64,000 bases of DNA. It comes from Pseudomonadota bacterium (GTDB lineage Bacteria; Pseudomonadota; Alphaproteobacteria; Azospirillales; Azospirillaceae). How positions within the stretch are numbered: the stretch's first letter is position 1; each line of letters begins with the position of its first letter. Below the pieces are notes generated by a model. That model was not told the DNA's origin and made no database searches. It worked only from the letters and a program-made list of their open reading frames with translations. This document shows positions 24,281-32,821 of this stretch, piece after piece. The position numbers and the translations under genes are program-made. The stretch is taken from the NCBI GenBank assembly GCA_023423695.1, contig JAFAFA010000152.1, forward strand, positions 62,001 through 126,000. The letters run 5' to 3'.

Positions 24281-25522
24281 ATGCTTGAAGACATCGTCAT
24301 CGATACTCCTGTCGACCGGCCGCACACTTCCGGACAAACATCCGGCCGTGCGTCGTCCCAGCCTCTGCGTGTCGCGGTGCTGTGGAAGACGCCGAATCTC
24401 GGCCTGTATTCGAACGCCGCATTCGACGACCTGTACAACGGCATCGGCCACAACAATGGCAACCTCGCCTTCGTGCATTCGATCTGCAGCCACATCACCA
24501 ATCCGGTGAAGCATTTCAGCTGGGGATCCTCGGCCGAGACGCTGCGGAACAACGCCGACATCATCGTCATCCCCTGCGCCAACCAGCTGGGCCGCCACAC
24601 CGATTATGGGCAGATGGCGGAGAATCTGGAAAAGTCGGGCCTGCCGATCGTCGCCATCGGCCTCGGCGCCCAGGCGAACAGCTATGACCACGACATCGAA
24701 CTCAGCCCCGGCACCCTGCGCTGGGCCCAGGTGATCGCCGCATCGAACCCGTCCTCCGCGACCTCGCCCAACATCTACACCCGCGGGGCCTACACCACGG
24801 CGCAGTTGGAAAAGCTCGGCATCGCCGGCTCCCTGCCGGGCGGCTGCCCGTCGCATTTCCTGAACCAGGCGCCGGGGCTGGGCCGCAAAATCCACGCGAA
24901 CTGGTCGGCGCTCGACCTGCCGCGCTCGATCACGGTGGCCGGCGGCCATCAGGCCTGGGTCAAGACGCGGGAGATCGAACACCAGCTGATCGCCCTGATG
25001 ATGGACCCCATCGCGCCGGGCCAGTACATCGTCCAGTCGATGGGCGAGATGATCAAGGCATCCCGCGGCCTGTTCGACGGCATCGACGCGCATGCGCTGA
25101 AGGAAATCCACCGCCACACCGTGCCGCACTACTCCTTCGAGGAGTTCAAGGCGTGGTGCCGGAACTACATGCGCTCCTACTATGACGTGCCGGCCTGGAT
25201 GGACACTCTGCGCCAGCAGGATCTGACCATCGGCTGCCGCTATCACGGTGTCGCCCTGGCGATCCAGGCGGAACGGATGGGCCTGACGGTGACCATCGAC
25301 TCCCGCACGCGCGAATTGTGCGAGAACACCGGCGTTCCCTACGTCGATGCCGCCGACCTGACGGCGCCGCTGACCCGGAACCGCCTGAAGTCGCTGATCA
25401 GCTTCGATCCCGACGCCTATGACCGCCACCGTGCGGAGTCGGCCACCCGCTATCTGGACTTCCTGGTCGCCAACCGGCTGCAGCCGGCCCCCTTCCTGAA
25501 GTCCATCGCCGCCGGCAAGTGA
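24281..25522 (+). CDS. Polysaccharide pyruvyl transferase family protein
   Basis: This 413-residue cytoplasmic protein has the pyruvyltransferase plan: an N-terminal Rossmann-like half (LRVAVLWKTPNLGLYSNAAF…), a middle with DIIVIPCANQLGR and IVAIGLGAQANSYD, and a C-terminal half with LTIGCRYHGVALAIQAERMG, the family's HG(A/V)xxA motif. Such enzymes add ketal pyruvate to exopolysaccharide sugars. It overlaps the next gene by GTGA, so the two are co-expressed. No EPS operon surrounds it. The ATG at 24281 was chosen because the upstream frame is AT-rich noncoding sequence. Confidence 0.8.
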   Translation: MLEDIVIDTPVDRPHTSGQTSGRASSQPLRVAVLWKTPNLGLYSNAAFDDLYNGIGHNNGNLAFVHSICSHITNPVKHFSWGSSAETLRNNADIIVIPCANQLGRHTDYGQMAENLEKSGLPIVAIGLGAQANSYDHDIELSPGTLRWAQVIAASNPSSATSPNIYTRGAYTTAQLEKLGIAGSLPGGCPSHFLNQAPGLGRKIHANWSALDLPRSITVAGGHQAWVKTREIEHQLIALMMDPIAPGQYIVQSMGEMIKASRGLFDGIDAHALKEIHRHTVPHYSFEEFKAWCRNYMRSYYDVPAWMDTLRQQDLTIGCRYHGVALAIQAERMGLTVTIDSRTRELCENTGVPYVDAADLTAPLTRNRLKSLISFDPDAYDRHRAESATRYLDFLVANRLQPAPFLKSIAAGK

Positions 25523-26718
25523 CTCAGGCAGTGGCTTCGGTCATGCGCCGCCGTACCGCAGCGCTGGCGCTGGCGCTGGGCATGGGATTCATGACCGGGA
25601 CCGCGGGAGCGCTGACGCTGACGCTGACGCTGACGGTCAGAAAAGCCGGGGAGCCGGAAACGGTCACCTCCTGGCAGCGTGACGCCTGTGCGAAGAGCGA
25701 CGCGCCGGACACCCCGGCACGCGCCTTCCGCGATGCCGGCGGCACCGTGCATCTGATCGCCTCGCACTCCACCGCACGGGCCCTCACCGGCCCGGCGCTG
25801 GATTCCGTGCGCCCCAACTGCGCCGTCATCTTCCAGGGCCATGGGCAGGACGACCCGCGCCTGCACGACGACCGCAGCTGGATTTCGTCCTTCTACACGC
25901 TTGACGGCAGCACGGTGTTTGCGCTGGTCAGCAACGAGTTCCATGCCCAGAAGCGGCGGGCGCTCTGCCCGTCCGGCGACTACATGCGCTGCTGGCGCAA
26001 CAGCATCACCGCCGCCGTCTCCACCGACGGCGGGGCGAGCTTTCGGCTGAGCGCCGCGCCGCCCGACCACACTGTCGCGACGCTGCCCTATGCCTACAGC
26101 GGCGACGCCGGCAAGCGCACCGGCTATTTCGCGCCCAGCAACATCGTCCGCCATGGCGACCACTGGTACGCCTTCTTATGGGCTGAACGCTTCGGTGCGC
26201 AGAAGCGCGGCGCCTGCCTGATGCGGACCGACAATCTCGCCGATCCGCAATCCTGGCGCGGCTGGGACGGGAAGTCCTTCACGGTCCGCTTCGTCCGCGA
26301 TGGCCAAACCGCGGATGCGCCGGAAGTCCATCTCTGCGCCCCGGTGGCGCCCGATACACTGCAAGGCACCGTCCGCAGCATCGTCCGCCACCGGGCGAGC
26401 GGCCAGTTCATCGCCACGCTGGCGATGACCCGTGACGGACAGACCGGCATGTGGACCACCAGCTCTCCGGACCTGCTCAACTGGTCGAAACCGCAACTGC
26501 TGTGGGAGGCTCCCCTGCTGTTCCGCTACGGCTGCGGCGATGCCGCCGCCTTCGACTACCCCGCCCTTCTCGACCCCGGCAGCCGGAGCCGCAACTTCGA
26601 GGACGTCGGCGGGACCGCCTACCTCTACATGACGCGGCTGAACCTGACCGGGTGCAAGATCACCTGGAACCGCGATCTCGTCCGCATGCCGGTCGAGATC
26701 TCCGCACCCAGGCCGTAA
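25519..26718 (+). CDS. Secreted protein, probable beta-propeller glycosidase-like
   Basis: The 399-residue protein has an N-terminal signal peptide ending near a Leu-Thr repeat (ALTLTLTLTV). The mature part contains DDRSWISSFYTLDG, TDGGASFRLS and repeated W/D-rich blades such as DHWYAFLWAERFGAQKRGACLM, suggesting a sialidase or GH43-like beta-propeller. About nine cysteines suggest disulfides. No catalytic set can be named with certainty. The GTG at 25519 overlaps the pyruvyltransferase stop; ATG 25543 is an alternative start. It probably acts on an extracellular glycan together with its partner gene. Confidence 0.6.
   Translation: MTQAVASVMRRRTAALALALGMGFMTGTAGALTLTLTLTVRKAGEPETVTSWQRDACAKSDAPDTPARAFRDAGGTVHLIASHSTARALTGPALDSVRPNCAVIFQGHGQDDPRLHDDRSWISSFYTLDGSTVFALVSNEFHAQKRRALCPSGDYMRCWRNSITAAVSTDGGASFRLSAAPPDHTVATLPYAYSGDAGKRTGYFAPSNIVRHGDHWYAFLWAERFGAQKRGACLMRTDNLADPQSWRGWDGKSFTVRFVRDGQTADAPEVHLCAPVAPDTLQGTVRSIVRHRASGQFIATLAMTRDGQTGMWTTSSPDLLNWSKPQLLWEAPLLFRYGCGDAAAFDYPALLDPGSRSRNFEDVGGTAYLYMTRLNLTGCKITWNRDLVRMPVEISAPRP
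25611..25634 (+). repeat. Four tandem copies of GCTGAC within the signal peptide region
   Basis: Four perfect 6-bp units encode alternating Leu-Thr at the end of the signal peptide of the secreted protein. A change in copy number by slippage would keep the frame and change only the length of this stretch. Confidence 0.7.
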
Positions 26719-26741
26719 CGGAATCGACCCCGGAAAAGCGT

Positions 26742-26780
26742 ACGGCCTGCATTCCGGGGGACGCCCGGAATGCAGGCCGT
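26742..26780. terminator. 17-bp perfect hairpin between converging genes
   Basis: Arms 26742-26758 and 26764-26780 are exact reverse complements with a 5-nt loop (GGACG). They lie between the secreted-protein gene and the 3' end of kduD, which converge. It is likely a bidirectional terminator. No T-run follows on either strand. Confidence 0.6.
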
Positions 26781-26813
26781 GCAGAACGCCGGTAACCGTG
26801 GCTCCCCCAGCGG

Positions 26814-27572
26814 TCAGCGCGCCAGCCAGCCACCGTCGACCGGCAGGATGGTGCCGTGGATGTAGTCGGCCGCGTCCGACGCCAGGAACACCGCCGGGCC
26901 GCCGATGTCGGACGGCACGCTCCAGCGGCCGGCCGGGATGCGGCCGAGGATCTCGGCGTTCCGCTTCTCGTCGGCGCGCAGGGCGGCTGTGTTGTTGGTG
27001 GCGACGTAGCCCGGCGCGATGGCGTTCACGTTGATGCCCTTGCCCGCCCATTCGCAGGCCAGCAGCTTGGTGATGCCGGCGACGCCGCTCTTCGACGCGG
27101 TGTAGGAAGGCACGCGGATGCCGCCCTGGAAGGACAGCATGGACGCGATGTTGACGATCTTGCCCTTGCGGCCGTTGTCGATCGCATAGCGGCCGAAGGC
27201 CTGGCAGAGGAAGAACACCGTCTTGATGTTGATGTTCATCACCAGGTCCCAGTCGGCCTCGGTGAAATCCACCGCGTCGGCGCGACGGATCAGGCCGGCA
27301 TTGTTGACCAGGATATCCAGCTGGCCGAAGGTGCCGACCGTCTCCTCCACCAGCCCCTGGACCGGCGCGATGCTGGTCAGGTCGGCGTGGATGCCGTGGA
27401 ACTTGCGGCCGGCGGCCTCGACGAGGCCCTTGGTCTCGTCCAGCGAGACGACGTCGACAGCGGCGATGTCGGCGCCGGCCTGGGCCAGGGCCAGGGCGAT
27501 GCCCTGGCCGATGCCGGTGTTGGCGCCGGTGACCAGGGCCACCTTACCGGTCAGATCGAAAGGCTTGGTCAT
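26814..27572 (-). CDS. kduD: 2-dehydro-3-deoxy-D-gluconate 5-dehydrogenase
   Basis: The 252-residue SDR has TGANTGIG (15-22), VNNAG (89-93) and catalytic S144, Y157, K161. The sequence NIASMLSFQGGIRVPSYTASK is diagnostic of KduD, which reduces 2,5-diketo-3-deoxygluconate (DKII) to 2-keto-3-deoxygluconate in pectin/uronate breakdown. It follows kduI by 14 bp in the kdgT-kduI-kduD operon. Confidence 0.92.
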   Translation of the reverse strand: MTKPFDLTGKVALVTGANTGIGQGIALALAQAGADIAAVDVVSLDETKGLVEAAGRKFHGIHADLTSIAPVQGLVEETVGTFGQLDILVNNAGLIRRADAVDFTEADWDLVMNINIKTVFFLCQAFGRYAIDNGRKGKIVNIASMLSFQGGIRVPSYTASKSGVAGITKLLACEWAGKGINVNAIAPGYVATNNTAALRADEKRNAEILGRIPAGRWSVPSDIGGPAVFLASDAADYIHGTILPVDGGWLAR

Positions 27573-27586
27573 GTGTCGAGTCTCCG

Positions 27587-28423
27587 TCAGCGCATCGAGG
27601 CCAGGGGAACCTGGTCCATGTCATCGAAGGTCTGGTTGTCGCCGCCCATCGCCCAGATGAACGAGTAGCTGTGGGTGCCGACGCCGCAATGGATCGACCA
27701 GGACGGCGAGATCACCGCCTGCTCGTTGGCGACCACGATGTGGCGCGTCTCGGTCGGCTCACCCATGAAGTGGAACAGCCGCGCGCTTTCCGGCAGGTCG
27801 AAGTAGAAGTAGAATTCGCAGCGGCGCTCGTGGGTGTGGCACGGCATGCTGTTCCACATGTTGCCGTTTTCCAGCACGGTCAGGCCCATGACCAGCTGGG
27901 CGGTGCGCACCACGTCCGGGTGGATCATCTGGTAGATGACCCGCTTGTTGCCGGTGGCGGTCTCGCCCAACGGGCGCTGCTTGGCCTGGGCGGCGGAGAT
28001 CTTCATGGTCTCGAACCGGGCATGGGCCGGGGTGCTGACCAGATAGAATTTGGCCGGGTTGCTGCTGTCCAGGCTCTCGAACCGGATGTCGACGCTGCCC
28101 ATCGCGACATAGAGGGCGTCGCGGGTTTCCAGATCGTAGGCGGTCCCGTCGACCGTCACGCGGCCGGCGCCGCCGACGTTGAACAGGCCGAGCTCGCGGC
28201 GCTCCAGGAAGGTGTCGGATCCGATCTCCTTGGTCGCCACCAGGGCGAGCGGGGCGGAAACCGGCATGGCGCCGCCGGCGATGACGCGGTCGACGTGGCT
28301 GTAGGTCAGGACGATGTCGTCGGCCTGGAAGATCGACTCGATCAGATAGCGGTCGCGCAGGGTCTGGGTGTCGTAGCCGCGCGCGTCGGCCGGATGGGTG
28401 TCGTACCGGGTGGTGATCTTCAT
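27587..28423 (-). CDS. kduI: 5-dehydro-4-deoxy-D-glucuronate isomerase
   Basis: The 278-residue bicupin matches KduI in length and sequence. Zinc ligands are visible in MPCHTHERRCEFYFYF (about residues 194-209), with a further His in WSIHCGVGTHSYSFIWAMGGDN. It converts 5-keto-4-deoxyuronate to DKII, the step before KduD. It lies between kdgT and kduD, separated from kdgT by a 117-bp gap with a strong hairpin. Confidence 0.95.
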   Translation of the reverse strand: MKITTRYDTHPADARGYDTQTLRDRYLIESIFQADDIVLTYSHVDRVIAGGAMPVSAPLALVATKEIGSDTFLERRELGLFNVGGAGRVTVDGTAYDLETRDALYVAMGSVDIRFESLDSSNPAKFYLVSTPAHARFETMKISAAQAKQRPLGETATGNKRVIYQMIHPDVVRTAQLVMGLTVLENGNMWNSMPCHTHERRCEFYFYFDLPESARLFHFMGEPTETRHIVVANEQAVISPSWSIHCGVGTHSYSFIWAMGGDNQTFDDMDQVPLASMR

Positions 28424-28497
28424 GGTGGCGTTCCTCTTGAGGCGGGCCTCGGAAAAACCGATTGCGATTTCGTCGTCGGACCCGTTTGAAGTCGGTC

Positions 28498-28529
28498 GGT
28501 CCCGGCAGCGGCGAACCGCTGCCGGGACC
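28498..28529 (-). terminator. Very stable intra-operon hairpin between kdgT and kduI
   Basis: A perfect 14-bp stem (28498-28511 with 28516-28529) closes on a UUCG tetraloop when read on the minus-strand RNA. It lies just after the kdgT stop. It has no T-run, so it may protect the kdgT mRNA end or attenuate read-through into kduI rather than terminate fully. Confidence 0.6.
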
Positions 28530-28540
28530 GCGTTGAAGCT

Positions 28541-29557
28541 TTATTCGGCGGCGACGGCCTGCGCCGGCTGAGCGGCCTTGGCGGCTTCGGCGGCCTGGTA
28601 GCGGGGCGACAGCACACCGAAGCGGCGGGCCCACCAGGCGGTCAGCGGCGGCGTCAGCAGGGCGGTGACGACCACGCTGGTGGCGACCAGGGCAGTGGCG
28701 GCCGGGGCGCTGGGGGCGAAGGACGGCTCGATCGAGGCGATGATCGGCGGGACGGTGACGGCCGCACCGGCGGTGGAGGCGGCACCGATGCCGGCCGTGC
28801 CGTTGCCCTTAGCCAGGAAGATGTCGGCCAGGACCAGCGTCGTGCCGGTGACGACGATCACGGCGAGGCCCAGCACGATACCCAGCAGGCCGGTGTTCAG
28901 GATCGTCGTGAAGTTCAGGTTGTTGCCCAGCGCAAAGGCGAAGAAGGGAACCATGACGCCCACGCCCTGGGTGAAGAAGGCACGCAGATCCTTGTCCAGG
29001 TTACCCAGCGCGAAGCCGATGACGAAGGGCAGCAGGGCGCCGACCATGGTCTGCCACGGGAAGACGGCGAGACCGGCGATGCCCAGCGTGACCATGGTCA
29101 TGAAGGGGCCGGATTCCAGGCACATCAGGCAGAAGGCGCCGGCTTCCTCCTTGGTGCCGTACTGCTGCATCAGCGCCATGTACATGCCGCCATTGGTGTC
29201 GTTCATCGCGGCGATGATCGCCAGCACCGACAGCCCGGTCAGGAAGCCCGAGGTGATGCCCTCCGTCGGGATGAACCAGGAAGCGACGACGCCGGCCAGC
29301 GCCGCGGTGATGATCTTCACCGAAACCAGAACGCCGCTCTTGCGCAGGACCAGCGGGGTGGCCTTCAGGCTGATGCTGGCGCCGATGCAGAAGAACCAGA
29401 CCGACAGGATCGGCAGCGTGCCGGTGATCAGCCCGTTGGTGAAGGAGCCGAAGAACTTGCCGGTGTTCGGGGCGAAGGTGTTCAGGCACGCACCGAGGAA
29501 CAGTGGAACGATCATCATCCCGCCGGGGATGCTGTCTATGCGCTTCTTGATGTTCAT
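28541..29557 (-). CDS. kdgT: 2-keto-3-deoxygluconate permease
   Basis: This 338-residue polytopic inner-membrane protein has about ten helices and the KdgT family signatures IPGGMMIVPLFLGACLNTFAP at the N-terminus (about residues 9-29) and AAMNDTNGGMYMALMQQYG (near residues 115-135). It imports 2-keto-3-deoxygluconate by proton symport. It is first in the operon, and an 18-bp palindrome lies 77 bp upstream. The Ala-rich C-terminal tail is longer than in enterobacterial KdgT. Confidence 0.92.
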   Translation of the reverse strand: MNIKKRIDSIPGGMMIVPLFLGACLNTFAPNTGKFFGSFTNGLITGTLPILSVWFFCIGASISLKATPLVLRKSGVLVSVKIITAALAGVVASWFIPTEGITSGFLTGLSVLAIIAAMNDTNGGMYMALMQQYGTKEEAGAFCLMCLESGPFMTMVTLGIAGLAVFPWQTMVGALLPFVIGFALGNLDKDLRAFFTQGVGVMVPFFAFALGNNLNFTTILNTGLLGIVLGLAVIVVTGTTLVLADIFLAKGNGTAGIGAASTAGAAVTVPPIIASIEPSFAPSAPAATALVATSVVVTALLTPPLTAWWARRFGVLSPRYQAAEAAKAAQPAQAVAAE

Positions 29558-29633
29558 GACGCTAGGCTCCTGAAATGCCCGCTCGGGGTTTGCGCCGGGA
29601 GCGCGCGGCTCGCAGGCCGCGTTGTGTTCGTGT

Positions 29634-29651
29634 GTACTAGTATACTAGTAC
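29634..29651. promoter_or_regulatory. Perfect 18-bp palindrome upstream of kdgT, candidate GntR/FadR-type operator
   Basis: GTACTAGTATACTAGTAC is fully self-complementary. Its core TAGT-AT-ACTA fits the FadR-subfamily GntR pattern TNGT-N-ACNA. It lies 77 bp before kdgT. A 13-bp part of it recurs upstream of the NTF2-like gene (44794-44806). The cognate regulator is not in the window. Confidence 0.65.
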
Positions 29652-29771
29652 GCAGCGCTGCGAAAGACCTTGATATGGATCAATTCGGAATTTTCGCAGT
29701 GAGGCGGGCAGCAGCAGGGTTGGAGGGGGCGCGGACGCACTTACGCCCCCTCTCTCAAACGTCACAAACGC

Positions 29772-30899
29772 TCAGGCCAGCAACTCCGCCAAATCAACCC
29801 CACGCTCACGCCCCAGGCTGTCCAGCATCGCCAGGGTGGCGCCGTCGAGCGGAATGCCGTCGGCCAGCCGCTGCCGGCGGGTGCGGCTTTCCGGCTCTCC
29901 CGGCAACTGGATGGAGTCGGCGCCGGGTGCGGTTGGAGTATCGCGGATATAGGCGACCAGATCGTCCAGGTCAGCGGCCCACTGGGCGTTGCCGCCGCGG
30001 TCCGGGTCGAAGACGATAGCGAACATGTTGTTCATCACCCGGCCGGAATCCTGGTGAGTCGGCGTACCGGGCATCGCCGACGCCAGCGCTCCGGCCAGCA
30101 CGTCGCACATCAGCGACAGGCCGAAGCCCTTGTGGCCGCCCAGCGGCAGCAGCGCGCCGGAGGGATCCTGGAACATCACGCCGGGATCGCGCGTCGGGTT
30201 GCCTTGCTGGTCGAGCAGCAGGCCGGGTGCCATCTCCTGCCCCTTGCCCATGGCGACGCGGCATTTGCCGACGGCCACTGCGCTGGTGGCGAAATCCAGG
30301 ATCAGGGCCGGAGTCGCCTGCGTGGCCGGAATTGCGATGCAGATCGGATTGGTGCCCAGCCGCGGCCGGGTGCCGTCATGCGGTGCCACCGCTGGGCGAG
30401 TGACGACATTGACGAAGGCCATGGCGACGAGGCCTGCATCGCTGCACTGCTCGCCGTAGGAGCCGACGCGGCCGATATGATGGCTGTCGCGCAGGGACAG
30501 CACCGCCAACCCATCCCGCCGCGCTCGCTGGATGGCGAGGTCCGTCGCCTCGCGCGCGATCACCTGCCCATAGCCGCTTCCGCCGGCGACCGACAGGAAG
30601 GGACCCGACTCGCCGATCACGGTCGCGTGCTGGTTGGGTCGGAGCAATCCGGCGGCGATGGCCGGCATATACATGGCGAGCATGCCGACGCCGTGGCTGT
30701 CATGCCCGCGCAGGTTCGCCTCGACCAGATGGTCGGCCACCACCCGCGCCTCCTCCGCCTCGCTGCCGGCAACCCGCAGCAGGCGGCGGACGGCCTCGGC
30801 CAGCCTGTCGGCCTGCACCGGCCGGATGCTGGTGCCATAGACGCCGGCATTGAAGGATGCCGCCGCGGCAAAGGGGTCCTTTTGAATCTCAGTCATCAT
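29772..30899 (-). CDS. Ldh-family (malate/L-lactate/ureidoglycolate type) dehydrogenase
   Basis: This 375-residue NAD(P)-dependent oxidoreductase belongs to the Ldh_2 family, unrelated to classical LDH. The conserved LRGHDSHGVGML places the catalytic His near residue 70. SLRDSHHIGRVGSYGE, LGTNPICIAIP and LPLGGHKGFGLSLMCDVL are family blocks. Substrates in this family include malate, lactate, ureidoglycolate and 2,3-diketogulonate, and they cannot be distinguished here. It is immediately upstream of, and co-directional with, the kdgT operon, so a sugar-acid role is plausible. Confidence 0.85.
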   Translation of the reverse strand: MMTEIQKDPFAAAASFNAGVYGTSIRPVQADRLAEAVRRLLRVAGSEAEEARVVADHLVEANLRGHDSHGVGMLAMYMPAIAAGLLRPNQHATVIGESGPFLSVAGGSGYGQVIAREATDLAIQRARRDGLAVLSLRDSHHIGRVGSYGEQCSDAGLVAMAFVNVVTRPAVAPHDGTRPRLGTNPICIAIPATQATPALILDFATSAVAVGKCRVAMGKGQEMAPGLLLDQQGNPTRDPGVMFQDPSGALLPLGGHKGFGLSLMCDVLAGALASAMPGTPTHQDSGRVMNNMFAIVFDPDRGGNAQWAADLDDLVAYIRDTPTAPGADSIQLPGEPESRTRRQRLADGIPLDGATLAMLDSLGRERGVDLAELLA

Positions 30900-31015
30900 C
30901 TGCCTTCCCGACCGCCGCCACCGGGCGGCGGCCCCATTTCAGGTCCCTATTTGGTCCCGGCTTCACAACCGGAACAAGGGCGGAAATGGGAGGGCAGAAA
31001 TCGGCCAGGGGGGCG

Positions 31016-31043
31016 GCTCCCGGCGGCCTGCACCGCCGGGAGC
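31016..31043. terminator. Hairpin after the chemoreceptor gene
   Basis: A perfect 11-bp stem (31016-31026 with 31033-31043, GCTCCCGGCGG/CCGCCGGGAGC) with a 6-nt loop lies 15 bp past the chemoreceptor stop and before the Ldh-type gene. There is no T-run. Confidence 0.45.
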
Positions 31044-31057
31044 GCATCCTCCGCCGG

Positions 31058-32734
31058 TCAGGCGGCGTTGACTTCGGCCACGAAGCGACGGACCTCGTCC
31101 TTCAGACGCTCCGACTGCTCCGACACGCTCTCCACGCTGGTGGACACCAGGCGCATCCGCTCGCTGGTGGTGGTCATGGTCGACGACAGCGAGCCGACGC
31201 TGCTGGTGACCTGACGCGAGTTGTCGGCGGCGGCACGGGCATTGGCGAAGATCTGGTGGGTCGCCGCCTCCTGCTGCTGCACGGCCGACGCCACCTCGCC
31301 GTTCAGGGCGCTGAGGTTGGTGATCAGGCTAGCGATGCCCTCGATGGCGCCGATGGCGTTGGCGGTGGCCGCACGGATCGCCCCCACCTGCGACTGGATG
31401 TCCTCCGTCGCCTTGGCGGTCTGGGTGGCGAGGCTCTTCACCTCGCTCGCCACGACGGCGAAGCCCTTGCCGGCCTCGCCCGCCCGTGCCGCCTCGATGG
31501 TGGCGTTCAGCGCCAGCAGGTTGGTCTGGCCGGCGATGGAGTTGATCAGTTCCACCACCGCGCCGATCTGCTCGGCGGCGGATGCGAGGCCGGTGACGAT
31601 GCCGGTGGTGTTGGAGGTCTCCGTCACCGCGCGGGACGCGGTCTGGGCGGCGCTTTCCACCTGACGGCTGATTGCGGCGATCGACCCGCGCAGCTCCTCG
31701 CTGGCGAGAGCGGCGGACTCGACGCTGTCGGATGCGCCCTGGGCGGCACCGGCGGCGGCATGCGCCTGATCGGTGGTGCTGGCGGCGTCGTTGCTGAGGG
31801 CCGCGGTGCGCTCGTGCAGGGCGACGGTGGTGGTGCTGAGCGTCGCCACGACCTCGTCCATCGCGCGGGCGAACTCGGCGGCGCGGGCCGACAGGCGCTC
31901 GCGCTGGATATCGCGGGCGGCGCGGTCCAGTTCGGCGCGCTGGCTCTCGTCGCGGGCGGTCTGCAGCGTGGTGGCGAGGCCGGCCACGGCGCGGGCCATG
32001 TCGCCGATCTCGTCCGGGCGGTCGGCATGCGGCACGGTGACGGTCAGGTCGCCGCCGCCGATACGGCCCAGCACCTCGCGGACCGCCAGCAGCGGACGCG
32101 ACAGGCCGCGCGAGACCCAGATGCCGATGCCGACGCTGATCGCCAGCAGCAGCAGGGTGACGCTCAGTTCACGCAGGGCGCGGGCCTGGAATTCCGCATC
32201 GACGTCGTCGGTGTAGACGCCAGTGCCGATCATCCACTGCCAGGGCTGATAGCCGGTGGCGTAGGCGATCTTCGGCGACGGGTCGGCGGCGTCGGTGCGC
32301 TTGTGGCGGAAGGCGACGAAACCGCCGCCGGCCTTGGCCGCGTCCGTCATCTGCACGTTGAAGGGAACGCCGTCGGGATCCTTCAGGTTCAGCAGGTTCT
32401 TGCCCTCGACCTGCGGGCGCAGGCCATGGACCAGGCTGACGCCGGAATAATCATAGACGAAGAAGTACTCGCCGTTGCCATAGCGCATGGCGCGCACGGC
32501 GTTGCGGGCGAGTTCCTGCGCTTCGCCGCGCTGCAGCTTGCCGGCCTTCTCCTGTTCGCCATACAGCGCGATCACGGAGGATGCAGCATCGACCATCTCC
32601 TTGACCTTGGCCTTGCGCTGTTCGATCAGGTTCGTGCGCATTCCCGTCAGGTGGACGGTGGCGCCGGCAAGCGTGCTGAGCAGCGCCACACCGAACACCA
32701 GCAGCATCAGCCGCGTACCAATCTTGAGCTTCAT
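31058..32734 (-). CDS. Methyl-accepting chemotaxis protein with single Cache domain
   Basis: The 558-residue chemoreceptor has TM1 near 8-28, a periplasmic sCache_2 domain (about 35-185, with GEYFFVYDYSGVSLVHG and GGGFVAFRHK), TM2 near 192-208, a HAMP region, and a C-terminal signalling domain. The hairpin tip is ALNATIEAARAGEAGKGFAVVASEVKSLA. Such receptors often sense small carboxylates. No CheB/CheR pentapeptide is seen at the C-terminus. ATG 32734 follows GGAGAAGGGCG. It sits just downstream of the MFS/hydrolase/phosphatase operon. Confidence 0.92.
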   Translation of the reverse strand: MKLKIGTRLMLLVFGVALLSTLAGATVHLTGMRTNLIEQRKAKVKEMVDAASSVIALYGEQEKAGKLQRGEAQELARNAVRAMRYGNGEYFFVYDYSGVSLVHGLRPQVEGKNLLNLKDPDGVPFNVQMTDAAKAGGGFVAFRHKRTDAADPSPKIAYATGYQPWQWMIGTGVYTDDVDAEFQARALRELSVTLLLLAISVGIGIWVSRGLSRPLLAVREVLGRIGGGDLTVTVPHADRPDEIGDMARAVAGLATTLQTARDESQRAELDRAARDIQRERLSARAAEFARAMDEVVATLSTTTVALHERTAALSNDAASTTDQAHAAAGAAQGASDSVESAALASEELRGSIAAISRQVESAAQTASRAVTETSNTTGIVTGLASAAEQIGAVVELINSIAGQTNLLALNATIEAARAGEAGKGFAVVASEVKSLATQTAKATEDIQSQVGAIRAATANAIGAIEGIASLITNLSALNGEVASAVQQQEAATHQIFANARAAADNSRQVTSSVGSLSSTMTTTSERMRLVSTSVESVSEQSERLKDEVRRFVAEVNAA

Positions 32735-32821
32735 CACGCCCTTCTCCTCAGTCCTGATCCACGCGGCACCGCATGGCATCCACGCATCGTTCGATTCGGT
32801 TGGTCTGTTGGTCGTCTTCGC

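Noticed and set aside
24081..24509. Forward frame upstream of and overlapping the pyruvyltransferase start
   Set aside because: Its first half is AT-rich noncoding sequence and the second half is a shifted frame of the real gene.
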